Origin: Gangjinia marincola
Lineage (GTDB): Bacteria > Bacteroidota > Bacteroidia > Flavobacteriales > Flavobacteriaceae
DNA length: 64,000 bases
Direction: 5' to 3'
NCBI RefSeq assembly: GCF_039523415.1
Contig: NZ_BAAAFG010000001.1
Coordinates: 62,001 to 126,000, forward strand
Below, one piece after another: positions 17,180-25,790 of the stretch; position 1 is the first letter of the stretch, and the number at the start of each line of letters is the position of its first letter. The notes under the pieces are model-generated. The model had not been told where the DNA came from. It searched no databases and was given only the letters and a program-made list of their open reading frames with translations. The position numbers were made by a program, and so were the translations under genes.

Positions 17180-18751
17180 TCAGTTTGACTTAGCTATCTC
17201 AATCAGTTTTTTTAATTGATGATCCTCCTTAAAGAAAATTTGGTCTAAGTTTCTTTCTATAATAATGTCAGGTTTTGTTCCCATTCCATCTAATATATTA
17301 CCATCCTTTTGAAAAGAAACCATTGTACTAATTTTCACCCTCAAACCAGAATTAGGCAATTTGAAACGTTCACTATTGCCACTTGATCCATCTGTGGTAA
17401 TCCCGGCAATGGTAATATTGGGTAGATTTTTGAATACCGAAACCAATATCGAAGCCGCACTAAATGTTCTTTCGTTTGCTAAAATATAAACGGGTTTATT
17501 ATAGTGATACTTGTCTTTTGAAAGATCTTTACCATTCAATATAAAATAGTGATTCTCACTATATTTATTGTCGTTCATTTGGTATATAGGTTGAAATGAA
17601 CTTGTAAATTTAGCGACGGCACTTTGTTCTTGTTCATTGAGCTGATTGTTTGAATATAGATACCTAGCATTCAATCTTTCTTTAAAATTGTCGTTTTGTA
17701 AGAGTATTCTTCGCTGTTGAGCTACATTCACTACATGGATTGAATCTTTATGGATAAAATAACCAGCTAGTTCATTAATAAATTCTCGATTTCCACCTCC
17801 ATTATCTCTAACATCAATGATCAAGAACTGACTATTTTTAACGGATGTCATAAACTTATTTAGCAAATCAAAATATACAGGACTATCTTGCTTGTCAATC
17901 ATTGATGGGATTTGTATGTATCCATAATCGTTCTCATACCTAAAAAAGGTTTTTATGACATTGGGATCATTAATTTTTTTATCATCCCTATCAAAAAAGA
18001 AATTAGGTTTGTTATATCGTTCATCCCATATTTTTGCTCTTTTGGTTCTTTCTACTAAAGTTACTTTTACTTCTTTTTCAATTTCCTGATCATTTTTCAA
18101 GGTTATTGATAAGGGGTTAGGTAATTCCATATTCATCAATCTGAAGGCTGTTTCTATATCCCTTAAATCGCGAACTGATCTAAGAAGATAGGATTTCTTA
18201 GGTGCAAGAGCTTCATTAGGAAGAATCTGACTTAATATGGTGTCTATGGGTATATGATTGATCTTGGAGATGTAAGGGAATTTAGTATCCCATAAGTTGT
18301 ATTTTTTAGTCACATTATCACGTTCTATAACTAGAACTTTTTCTTGATAAGGCGCAAAAGACATTGGAAAGTAAAGCGATTCAGGTAAATCATATCCTTT
18401 TATATACGCATGTCTATCTCCAATTTTTCCAATAATTTTTGATAGTAGGATACCGAATTCAGTTTTGCTTATACTTTTACCGTTATTTTCATTCAAAAAC
18501 AGGTCTAAATCCTCTCTGTAATAATATCCGTTTAATCCTTGGTATGAAGATTTGGTTCTTAAGATAGAATCAAAAACATGAAGATCTTCTTGAATTTCTT
18601 CCATTGATAAATAGCTATGCTTATCATTAGAATCTATGGTGTTTCTGGATACTTTACGTTCTCCTAAATTTGCCGAAGAGCTAAGAGAATGACAAGAAAT
18701 ACAAAGTGAAAAAACTATAACACAAGCGAGAATTGATTTTATCATTTTCAT
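17180..18751 (-). CDS. S41 family C-terminal-processing-like peptidase, lipoprotein
   Basis: A 523-residue protein with a lipobox-type signal peptide (LCISC, cysteine near residue 20). The C-terminal part carries the S41 core: FLIIDVRDNGGG near residue 325, then ILANERTFSAA with the likely catalytic serine, and GSSGN. A PDZ domain is not clear. S41 enzymes cleave substrates in the periplasm using a Ser/Lys pair. The gene is more AT-rich than its neighbours and stands alone between gaps, which could indicate lateral transfer. Target unknown. Confidence 0.83.
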   Translation of the reverse strand: MKMIKSILACVIVFSLCISCHSLSSSANLGERKVSRNTIDSNDKHSYLSMEEIQEDLHVFDSILRTKSSYQGLNGYYYREDLDLFLNENNGKSISKTEFGILLSKIIGKIGDRHAYIKGYDLPESLYFPMSFAPYQEKVLVIERDNVTKKYNLWDTKFPYISKINHIPIDTILSQILPNEALAPKKSYLLRSVRDLRDIETAFRLMNMELPNPLSITLKNDQEIEKEVKVTLVERTKRAKIWDERYNKPNFFFDRDDKKINDPNVIKTFFRYENDYGYIQIPSMIDKQDSPVYFDLLNKFMTSVKNSQFLIIDVRDNGGGNREFINELAGYFIHKDSIHVVNVAQQRRILLQNDNFKERLNARYLYSNNQLNEQEQSAVAKFTSSFQPIYQMNDNKYSENHYFILNGKDLSKDKYHYNKPVYILANERTFSAASILVSVFKNLPNITIAGITTDGSSGNSERFKLPNSGLRVKISTMVSFQKDGNILDGMGTKPDIIIERNLDQIFFKEDHQLKKLIEIAKSN

Positions 18752-18836
18752 ACAGACAAAATGTAGAATTATTCTGAAAATATAACACTAATTTCTTTAT
18801 ATTTTTTAATAATACTGAACGTATGAAACAAAATAA

Positions 18837-18872
18837 CCCTTCCAGATATTGCATCCAGAAGGGCCTTTTTAA
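18837..18872 (-). terminator. Terminator downstream of fumC, possibly bidirectional
   Basis: CCCTTC pairs with GAAGGG. On the minus strand the hairpin is followed by TTATTTTG, and on the plus strand by CCTTTTTAAAA. It lies directly after the fumC stop on the minus strand. Confidence 0.7.
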
Positions 18873-18893
18873 AAGTATAAGTAGGATGTTGAA

Positions 18894-20291
18894 TTACTTT
18901 AATTCACCCACCATGTCTTCGGGCTTAACCCATTGATTAAATTCTTCTTCGGTGACGTAGCCCAGTTTAATGGCTTCTTCTTTAAGCGTAGTACCATTTT
19001 TATGGGCAGTGTTCGCAATTTCAGCTGCTTTGTAATAGCCTATTTTGGTATTTAATGCTGTAACCAACATGAGCGATTTATCCAATAAATCCTGAATGCG
19101 TTCGTGATTAGGTTCAATTCCCGCGGCACAATTTTGTTCAAATGATACACAAGCATCACCGATTAACTGCGCACTTTGTAAAACGTTGGCGATCATAACT
19201 GGTTTAAAGACATTGAGCTCAAACTGTCCTTGTGCTCCGCCAACCGTAACAGCAACATCATTCCCCATAACTTGGGCGCAAACCATGGTTAACGCTTCAC
19301 ATTGCGTAGGATTTACCTTGCCCGGCATAATGGATGAACCGGGTTCATTTGCGGGGATGATGATTTCACCAATTCCGCTACGTGGCCCGGATGCTAACAT
19401 TCTGATATCGTTTCCGATCTTGTTCAGCGAAACTGCTAGTTGTTTAAGCGCACCATGGGTTTCTACCATGGCATCGTGAGCGGCTAAAGCTTCAAATTTG
19501 TTAGCGGCTGTTACAAAAGGTAATCCGGTGAATTCTGAAATGTAGTCAGCGACCTTTTCATTGTATCCCGCAGGCGTATTAAGACCAGTTCCCACGGCGG
19601 TTCCTCCTAAGGCAAGCTCTGCTAAATGTTGAAGGGTATTTTGGAGTGCTTTAAGTCCATAATTTAATTGAGCTACATAGCCACTAAATTCTTGCCCAAG
19701 GGTGAGGGGAGTGGCATCCATAAAATGAGTTCGACCAATCTTGACTACATTTTTGTAGTCCTGTGATTTTTGCTGAAGGGTGTCGCGCAGTTGCTCTACC
19801 CCGGGGATCGTAACTTCAACTAGCTTTTTGTAGGCAGCGATATGCATGCCGGTAGGGAAGGTGTCATTAGACGACTGAGATTTATTTACATCATCATTAG
19901 GCTGAAGCGTTTTTTCGCCTTCACCTATGGTTTTGCCTGCCAATTGATGCGCACGGTTCGCGATGACCTCATTCACATTCATGTTACTTTGCGTACCAGA
20001 CCCGGTCTGCCAAATCACCAATGGGAACTGATCATCATGTATTCCATTTAAAATTTCATCACATACTTTTGCAATTGCATCTCTTTTTTCTGGAGAAAGT
20101 ACGCCCAAATCACAATTGGTATAAGCTGCAGCTTTTTTAAGATACGCAAAGCCGTAAATCACCTCTAATGGCATAGAGGCAGCAGCACCAATCTTAAAGT
20201 TATTTTTTGAGCGCTCTGTTTGTGCGCCCCATAATTTATCTGCAGGAACTTTAACCTCTCCCATGGTATCCTTCTCAATACGGTACTCCAT
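18894..20291 (-). CDS. fumC: Class II fumarate hydratase
   Basis: A 465-residue enzyme of normal length that interconverts fumarate and malate in the citric acid cycle. The superfamily signature GSSIMPGKVNPTQCE is near residue 320, with the catalytic serine. TGSGTQSNMNVNEV near residue 97 and the GRTHFMDATPLTLGQE region provide the other active-site loops. It is oxygen-stable and iron-free, unlike class I. A TAAATTTG promoter element lies upstream at 20315-20322 and it appears monocistronic. Confidence 0.96.
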   Translation of the reverse strand: MEYRIEKDTMGEVKVPADKLWGAQTERSKNNFKIGAAASMPLEVIYGFAYLKKAAAYTNCDLGVLSPEKRDAIAKVCDEILNGIHDDQFPLVIWQTGSGTQSNMNVNEVIANRAHQLAGKTIGEGEKTLQPNDDVNKSQSSNDTFPTGMHIAAYKKLVEVTIPGVEQLRDTLQQKSQDYKNVVKIGRTHFMDATPLTLGQEFSGYVAQLNYGLKALQNTLQHLAELALGGTAVGTGLNTPAGYNEKVADYISEFTGLPFVTAANKFEALAAHDAMVETHGALKQLAVSLNKIGNDIRMLASGPRSGIGEIIIPANEPGSSIMPGKVNPTQCEALTMVCAQVMGNDVAVTVGGAQGQFELNVFKPVMIANVLQSAQLIGDACVSFEQNCAAGIEPNHERIQDLLDKSLMLVTALNTKIGYYKAAEIANTAHKNGTTLKEEAIKLGYVTEEEFNQWVKPEDMVGELK

Positions 20292-20314
20292 AATATGCGT
20301 AGTTTTAAAGGTAA

Positions 20315-20322
20315 CAAATTTA
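20315..20322 (-). promoter_or_regulatory. -7 element of fumC
   Basis: TAAATTTG on the minus strand fits TAnnTTTG and is 23 bases before the fumC ATG. A matching -33 TTG is not evident. Confidence 0.45.
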
Positions 20323-20385
20323 CATATTTTGATGCGTTAGCCTGTTAATAACCCGTGAACTTTTCTACGGATTTTTATAGTGGAC

Positions 20386-20418
20386 TTTTGGTTGATTGTA
20401 GGTGATAGCTTACTTTTG
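20386..20418 (+). promoter_or_regulatory. Promoter of the 59-residue membrane protein gene
   Basis: TTTTG at 20386-20390 and TACTTTTG at 20411-20418 are separated by 20 bases, a good match to the Bacteroidota -33/-7 arrangement. The ATG follows at 20438. Confidence 0.65.
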
Positions 20419-20437
20419 TACCTCAAAACGCAAAGAA

Positions 20438-20617
20438 ATGAATTTCGAATTTGATCAATATTTAGGTTTTTTAGCTTTTTTAGGAATTTTAACCATGGGG
20501 TTTTGGTTAATGATTTTTTTATTAACCTTTATGATTCCTTACTGGCTTACAGGGTCGATTATTGAAAATGTAAAAGAATGGAAAAAGAAGCGTGAAGAAA
20601 AGAAACAGGCTGTTTAA
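20438..20617 (+). CDS. Small membrane protein, 59 residues
   Basis: Begins MNFEFDQYLGFLAFL and has two close hydrophobic stretches (residues about 8-40), then a strongly charged tail (VKEWKKKREEKKQ). The open frame starts 12 codons earlier, but those codons overlap the -7 promoter element, so ATG 20438 is the sensible start. It has its own promoter and terminator and lies between fumC and a TonB receptor. Function unknown. Confidence 0.7.
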   Translation: MNFEFDQYLGFLAFLGILTMGFWLMIFLLTFMIPYWLTGSIIENVKEWKKKREEKKQAV

Positions 20618-20635
20618 GCTTCAGAGATAAAACAA

Positions 20636-20666
20636 AAAAAGGGAAGCAAACGCTTCCCTTTTTTTG
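20636..20666. terminator. Bidirectional terminator between convergent genes
   Basis: GGGAAGC pairs perfectly with GCTTCCC around a four-base loop, flanked by A-run and T-run, so it can stop transcription from both the small membrane gene and the TonB receptor gene. Confidence 0.88.
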
Positions 20667-20680
20667 TTACAAAGAATTCG

Positions 20681-23125
20681 TTATCCTTCAAAATCTCCGT
20701 CGTCCCCATCATCATCTCCACCAGATCGACCTCGTTTTTTCTTTTGATTAAATCTATAGGTAAATGTTAGATTAGCACTACGCTCTCTCCATTGAAATTC
20801 GCTTTCTCGTTGTAATCGACCAGGTATATTTGTTTCTGTTCTACGTATCCTGCTATTGAACAAATCACTAACATTCAATGCCAAAGAAGCTTTCTCGTCG
20901 AAAAAATCCTTACTAAATGCAAGCGATAGCGTAAAGATCCCTTCATTTCGATTTTGTGCATCTTCAGTAGGGCCACGATAAAATACCCTTGTTTGCCAAT
21001 CAACCTTACCCGGCAGGGTATACTTATTATTAAGTCGAATAAACCAACTTAGATTTTCGGCATCAAAATTTTGATTGTTAAAGTCACCTCGTGTAATATT
21101 ATTAAAAAGGTTAAAATTTCCATTCATATTCCATTTTTTTGTGGGACGATAGGTAACAGTAAACTCAAATCCATAACGATCATTTCGTGCAAGATTTACA
21201 GGTGAGCGTTGAACTACCTCTACTAATTGAGGTTCTGCATTAGGATTACCGTCGTCTACTACAATAGGAACAAATTCTCCCGTTGGGATTGTTATAAAAT
21301 TAATTACATCTGTGGAGCGTTGAAAATAAATTGAGCTATTTAGCGTAATTTTTGACATCCTATTTAGATAGCCCAGGTCAACTTGATTGGAAAAGGAGGG
21401 AAGCAAAGCAGGATTTCCCTGAAAGAGATTGGTAGCACTGGACCTTGATGGGAATGGATTTAAAAACCACGATCTTGGTCTTCGTAGTCTTCGATTATAC
21501 CCCAACTGAACGCTTTGTTTTTCAGTAAATTCGTAATTTAAATTTAACGTAGGAAATAAGCCATCAAAATCATTAATACTTCGTTCATTCGTTTCTAACT
21601 GATTAATTACTTGTTTTGTATTCTCATATCTTAAACCGGTTAAGAAAGAAAATTTACCAAATTTATTCCCATACTGACTATAAATGGCATTAATTGTTTC
21701 TGTGAAATCCAATACATTACTAGGGTTAGGAAAACCAATTTCTTCTTCGGTAGGATCAATAAATACTACGTCATAGTCACTAATCAACGTATTAAAATCT
21801 CCCCGATAACCAAATTCAAATTGACCATCTTCCCCTACGGGTCGCACATAATCTGTTTGTAATAAAATCCTACGTTGATCTTCAGTCGTTCGGTTAAATT
21901 CTGCATCACTACCATTTTGTGTAATCAAAGCAGCTTCAACTTCTTCACTTTCTTCATACTGAAAATCTGCCGTTAACGAATGCCCCGTCTCTTCAAATTG
22001 TTTATTAAAATTAGCGGTATATTGAATTGTTCTGTCATCTTCAAGTTCTGGAGTAAATCTAAAGGTATTGTTTACAACATCATTTTCATCAATCTGTGTA
22101 ATCAAATTTGAACCGTCATTTTCCCGATCAGATTCTCGTAAGAATAAAGTTTGTGTTATTGAAGCAGTCTCATTAACATACCATTCTATCCCAAAATTAG
22201 AATTATAACCTTGACGACTTCGATCAAATTCACGGTCTTCACGTAGAAAACTTCCATCATTAAATCTAGTCTCAGTAAGTGAATTACCAGGAGATTCTCT
22301 GTAATTATATCCAGAGTTAGTAAAAAGATTTACGTTGCCAACCCTGTAATTTAGATTGCCGTTTATTCCTGCTTGCCAGGGATAGCCTCCATTTACCGCA
22401 ATAGAACCATTAAGCCCTTGTAATTTACTTCTCCTAAGGATGATGTTGATGATGCCACCGCTTCCTTCGGCATCATAGCGAGCAGACGGTGATGTAATTA
22501 CTTCAACACGTTCGATAGATTCTGCGGGTAGTTGTCGTAGAGCATCAGTAGAATTTAACCCGGTAAGAGCAGAAGGTTTTCCATTAATTAAAATACGTAC
22601 ATCTCCATTGCCTCGTAGTTCCACATTACCTTCTACATCGACAGAAACTGAAGGAACATTATCCAATACATCACTTACTGTCCCTCCACTTACAGTTAGA
22701 TCTTTCCCTACATTATAAATCTTTTTATCTAATCTAATATCAACCGTGGTCTTTTCGGCAATAACAACCACTTCATCCAGTTCGCCTGCAGCAATACCCA
22801 GTTTGATTGTTCCCAAATCGGTAGGTTGATCAATTTCTTTTGCGCTTATGCGGAAGGTCTCAAACGAAATATACTCTACACTAATGTTATATACACCTTG
22901 CGGAACCTCTACCATGAAATTTCCATTGGCATCTGTAATACCGCCTTCTAACTGATCTGGCGTTTTTATATTAGCAAGCGCTACCGTAGCATATTCTAAT
23001 GGAATACCCGAAGATTTGTCAACCACTTTACCGGTTATTTCAAATGTAGATGGGGAAGAAGGACGCTGCGCCTGTACACAAAAAATCCATAGAGATAAGA
23101 ATAAAATGGGGAGTATCCTTCGCAT
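20681..23125 (-). CDS. TonB-dependent receptor, outer-membrane beta-barrel family (PF14905-like)
   Basis: An 814-residue outer-membrane protein with a signal peptide ending VQAQ. Residues about 27-110 are a carboxypeptidase-regulatory-like beta domain (GKVVDKSSGIPLEYATV). A plug domain follows (SVSVDVEGNVELRGNGDVRI and SARYDAEGSGGIINI), then a long 22-strand-type barrel rich in aromatic residues. The C-terminus is acidic and basic (KKKRGRSGGDDDGDDGD) instead of ending in the usual aromatic residue. Substrate unknown. A directly repeated 11-bp sequence lies in the promoter at the place of the -33 box. The histidine kinase nearby (27750) is not adjacent. Confidence 0.88.
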   Translation of the reverse strand: MRRILPILFLSLWIFCVQAQRPSSPSTFEITGKVVDKSSGIPLEYATVALANIKTPDQLEGGITDANGNFMVEVPQGVYNISVEYISFETFRISAKEIDQPTDLGTIKLGIAAGELDEVVVIAEKTTVDIRLDKKIYNVGKDLTVSGGTVSDVLDNVPSVSVDVEGNVELRGNGDVRILINGKPSALTGLNSTDALRQLPAESIERVEVITSPSARYDAEGSGGIINIILRRSKLQGLNGSIAVNGGYPWQAGINGNLNYRVGNVNLFTNSGYNYRESPGNSLTETRFNDGSFLREDREFDRSRQGYNSNFGIEWYVNETASITQTLFLRESDRENDGSNLITQIDENDVVNNTFRFTPELEDDRTIQYTANFNKQFEETGHSLTADFQYEESEEVEAALITQNGSDAEFNRTTEDQRRILLQTDYVRPVGEDGQFEFGYRGDFNTLISDYDVVFIDPTEEEIGFPNPSNVLDFTETINAIYSQYGNKFGKFSFLTGLRYENTKQVINQLETNERSINDFDGLFPTLNLNYEFTEKQSVQLGYNRRLRRPRSWFLNPFPSRSSATNLFQGNPALLPSFSNQVDLGYLNRMSKITLNSSIYFQRSTDVINFITIPTGEFVPIVVDDGNPNAEPQLVEVVQRSPVNLARNDRYGFEFTVTYRPTKKWNMNGNFNLFNNITRGDFNNQNFDAENLSWFIRLNNKYTLPGKVDWQTRVFYRGPTEDAQNRNEGIFTLSLAFSKDFFDEKASLALNVSDLFNSRIRRTETNIPGRLQRESEFQWRERSANLTFTYRFNQKKKRGRSGGDDDGDDGDFEG

Positions 23126-23140
23126 AACATAACTTTTGAG

Positions 23141-23186
23141 CGAAAGTAGAGCAATTAATCTGTGGGCTAAGTTAAGGCTAAGTTAA
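23141..23186 (-). promoter_or_regulatory. Promoter with tandem 11-bp operator for the TonB receptor gene
   Basis: On the minus strand TACTTTCG (23141-23148) fits the -7 form TAnnTTyG. Upstream, 23165-23186 holds two perfect, adjacent copies of an 11-bp unit that contains CTTAAC on the minus strand. Direct repeats with helical-turn spacing that replace a -33 box are the usual binding layout for OmpR/PhoB-type response regulators. Confidence 0.55.
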
Positions 23187-23202
23187 GGCGGATTGTTATT
23201 GC

Positions 23203-23547
23203 TTATGGCAGTATAGAAAGAACACGCTCTGGTGGACGGCCGATAACAGCTTTTTCACCGGCTTCTACTATAGGGCGTTCCATTAGGATAGGATTGTCTA
23301 ATATAGCCTGAATGACTTCTTTATCGGTAAGGTCTTTGCCTTTATATTGCTCTTTCCAGATTTTTTCAGTAGTTCTTATTATATCAATGGGTTTGATGGC
23401 AAGTCTATTTAATAAATTGACCAGTTCTTGTTCGCTTAATTCATCTTTTAGATAAAGTCTCACTAAAGGCATTTTTCCTTCACCTTCTAATAGTGAAAGT
23501 GCTTCTCTTGATTTGCGGCATCTGGGATTATGGTAAATGGTGATCAT
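23203..23547 (-). CDS. arsC: ArsC/Spx-family protein (arsenate reductase-like)
   Basis: A 114-residue thioredoxin-fold protein beginning MITIYHNPRCRKSRE; Cys10 is the catalytic cysteine of glutaredoxin-linked arsenate reductases. The C-terminal ERPIV segment and IGRPPE arginine are also family features. It reduces arsenate to arsenite using glutathione/glutaredoxin-type thiols in known members. No arsenite pump or ArsR gene is present, so a general thiol or stress role is equally possible. It lies 1 base after the hydrolase gene, as part of a minus-strand operon. Confidence 0.85.
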   Translation of the reverse strand: MITIYHNPRCRKSREALSLLEGEGKMPLVRLYLKDELSEQELVNLLNRLAIKPIDIIRTTEKIWKEQYKGKDLTDKEVIQAILDNPILMERPIVEAGEKAVIGRPPERVLSILP

Positions 23548-23548
23548 A

Positions 23549-24202
23549 CTAAGTGTTGGCTAAAAATTCATTAAGGTCTTTAAAATTTTGAGGAGAAACC
23601 CCGTGACCTACAGGAAATTCGGCATACTTGTGTTCGATAGAAAGTTGATCTAAAAACGGAGCGACTTTTCGTGCCCAACTCACCGGGATAACTTGATCTA
23701 CGCTACCGTGAGAGGTATAAATAGTAAGATGATCAAATGATTTTTGCGCATAGCCTTCAGCCAAGATTCCTTCATTGATATATCCACTTAGGCCAATTAC
23801 CCGACTCACTTTTTCAGGATATGAAAGTGCAACAGCATAACTTAAAATGGTTCCCTGACTAAAGCCCAGTAGGGTAACCTGCTTCGGGTCAACCGGATAA
23901 TGCGCTACTATTTCATCAATAAATTGGCTGATTTTATTTCGGGAGGAAATGGCTTGTTCATCATCGCTAAATTTTCCGCCTACATTATCCCAATGTATCG
24001 CATACCATGCATTACCATAGGGTTGCATAGGGTAAGGTGCTCTTACAGAAATGATTAAATACTCCGGTGGAAGCTCTGGGGCAAATGAAAACAAATCTTC
24101 TTCATTACTCCCATATCCATGAAACATGATGATAACAGGAGCGTTTGAGGATAGCGAAGATGGTCTAAGTTTATATTTTAAAGAAAGTGGAATAGTAGTC
24201 AT
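23549..24202 (-). CDS. Alpha/beta hydrolase (carboxylesterase/phospholipase type)
   Basis: A 217-residue single-domain hydrolase. FHGYGSNEEDLF is the oxyanion-hole loop, LLGFSQGTIL the nucleophile elbow with the catalytic serine, and PVGHGVSP the catalytic histidine; the acid is likely in SVDQVIPV. This matches the small carboxylesterase/phospholipase family (YpfH-like). No signal peptide, so it acts in the cytosol. Upstream gene spacing is 3 bases. Confidence 0.85.
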   Translation of the reverse strand: MTTIPLSLKYKLRPSSLSSNAPVIIMFHGYGSNEEDLFSFAPELPPEYLIISVRAPYPMQPYGNAWYAIHWDNVGGKFSDDEQAISSRNKISQFIDEIVAHYPVDPKQVTLLGFSQGTILSYAVALSYPEKVSRVIGLSGYINEGILAEGYAQKSFDHLTIYTSHGSVDQVIPVSWARKVAPFLDQLSIEHKYAEFPVGHGVSPQNFKDLNEFLANT

Positions 24203-24205
24203 ACA

Positions 24206-24538
24206 TTAAGGTGCAAATGTTTTGAACCATTGCTGAAAATAAGTTCCCACAACGGGCAACAGATTGGCTTTTCCTTGAGCCGCGTTCACTATTCCATATA
24301 GATAAGAGGTCATGATTATTAATATAAAGCAAGTGCTAATTAACCAACTATCCAGATTGCTGATGATAAAAATGAACAGGAAATAGGTGAGATGTATTCC
24401 CACTGCTTGCCGTATGTGAAAAGCTGCAAACTTATTCTTTGAATCAATATTCATAAATACTGCAATGATACCACCTATAAAGAAAATATAGGCAATTACT
24501 GCAGTGGTTTTTCCTTCTTGTACAGTTTGTTGATCCAT
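24206..24538 (-). CDS. Small membrane protein of the Tic20/DUF4870-like type
   Basis: A 110-residue protein with three or four membrane helices. The arrangement (FAAFHIRQAVGIHLTYF between helices, then GIVNAAQGKANLLPVVG) is typical of DUF4870/Tic20-like small proteins, which some flavobacterial genomes label import component. No function is established. It lies directly between the dihydroorotase-like gene (no gap) and the hydrolase gene in the operon. Confidence 0.7.
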   Translation of the reverse strand: MDQQTVQEGKTTAVIAYIFFIGGIIAVFMNIDSKNKFAAFHIRQAVGIHLTYFLFIFIISNLDSWLISTCFILIIMTSYLYGIVNAAQGKANLLPVVGTYFQQWFKTFAP

Positions 24539-25789
24539 CTAGTTAAGCATGAGTTGATTATTATTCATAACTCCAATGATTCTACCGGGTAATGTTTCAT
24601 GAATGAAAGCCGAGTTTTTTGAGGTTGACAAAATATCGTCAACTTGGACTTTTGTTGCTTCAGTTTGAGCGACCAGTGTAATATTAGCGGTTTGATCTAC
24701 TTTGATGATTGAATTATGTATGCCAAATCGTGATCGTCCTCTGGATAAAATAGCCAGGGTATCTTCTACAGAATATATGGATAAAAGTGCTTTAAATGTG
24801 TGCTCAAGGCCTACAGATCCATAAAGAGCGTGTTCAAATTCTACTTTTTTATGCTCAATATCAATTGGTGTATGATCACTGGTGACCATGTCAATAACAC
24901 CCTCTTTCAATGCTTTTCGTAAAGATTTTATATCTTCTTTAGTTCTAAGCGGGGGCATAAGCTTATAGTTCGTATCAAATTCGTTTAATGCGCAATCGTC
25001 AAAGTAAAGATTGAAAATTGAAACGCTACAGGTTACGTCAAGCCCTTTTTTCTTAGCTTCTTTTATTAGTTCGACAGAACCTGCCGTAGAGATTGTTGGT
25101 ATATGCAATTTGCCATCTGTATACTTAAGTAAGTGCAAATCTCTGGCAACCTGAAGCTCTTCGGCCATAGCGGGAATACCCTTTAATCCTAAGTTTGTGC
25201 TAGTTACATGTTCATTTACAGTCGCATTACCTGCGATCTTATTATCCATAGGAAAAGACTGCACCAGACCTTTAAAATTTTGAGTATACTGTAATGCTAT
25301 TTTAAGCAAGTTGGGATTAGAGATGGGTTTCTTGTTGTCATAAAATGAAATCGCACCTGCACTTTTCATGTCGTATAATTCTGCCAGATCTTCACCTTTT
25401 CCTTCATTGGTTAATGCGCCTACCGGGAATAAGTCAACCAAATTGTCTTTAGCTTTATGAAATAAGAAGGATACTGCAGAATTGTTATCAGTCACCGGTT
25501 TTAGATTTGCATTTACACCTACGGCAGTAAACCCGCTTTTAGCAGCAACCTTTAAGCCATGTTCAATAGTTTCGCGTTCTTCAAAACCGGGTTCACCAAA
25601 GTTGACGCTGCTATCAAACCACCCGGGGGATATGTATAAATCCTTATGTTCAATAACCTGATCAGCCTTTTTAGTAGAATTTTTCTCAATATTTTTAATG
25701 ATTCCATTTTCAATAAAAAGGTCAACTTTTTTTTCATGAAATTCTGAATTCTGATCTATGATTATGGCAGATTTTAAAAGAATGTTCAT
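24539..25789 (-). CDS. Dihydroorotase homologue lacking metal ligands (probably not catalytic)
   Basis: A 416-residue amidohydrolase-fold protein with the full dihydroorotase layout, including LGLKGIPAMAEE and SDHTPID. The metal-binding sites are changed. The usual DxHVHxRxPG is D59-S-S-V-N-F-G-E-P-G (both histidines and the arginine lost). The histidine of the CHVST motif is threonine (PTIST, 231-235). Only the late aspartate (SDHTP, about 305) remains. True dihydroorotase closes carbamoyl-aspartate in pyrimidine synthesis. Here a structural partner role, as known for the inactive dihydroorotase-like subunit of some aspartate transcarbamoylases, is more likely. It sits in an operon with a BatA-like gene. 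Confidence 0.88.
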   Translation of the reverse strand: MNILLKSAIIIDQNSEFHEKKVDLFIENGIIKNIEKNSTKKADQVIEHKDLYISPGWFDSSVNFGEPGFEERETIEHGLKVAAKSGFTAVGVNANLKPVTDNNSAVSFLFHKAKDNLVDLFPVGALTNEGKGEDLAELYDMKSAGAISFYDNKKPISNPNLLKIALQYTQNFKGLVQSFPMDNKIAGNATVNEHVTSTNLGLKGIPAMAEELQVARDLHLLKYTDGKLHIPTISTAGSVELIKEAKKKGLDVTCSVSIFNLYFDDCALNEFDTNYKLMPPLRTKEDIKSLRKALKEGVIDMVTSDHTPIDIEHKKVEFEHALYGSVGLEHTFKALLSIYSVEDTLAILSRGRSRFGIHNSIIKVDQTANITLVAQTEATKVQVDDILSTSKNSAFIHETLPGRIIGVMNNNQLMLN

Positions 25790-25790
25790 G

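Noticed and set aside
23203..23547. Arsenic resistance operon
   Set aside because: Only one ArsC-like gene is present, with no pump, no arsR and no other arsenic gene nearby.
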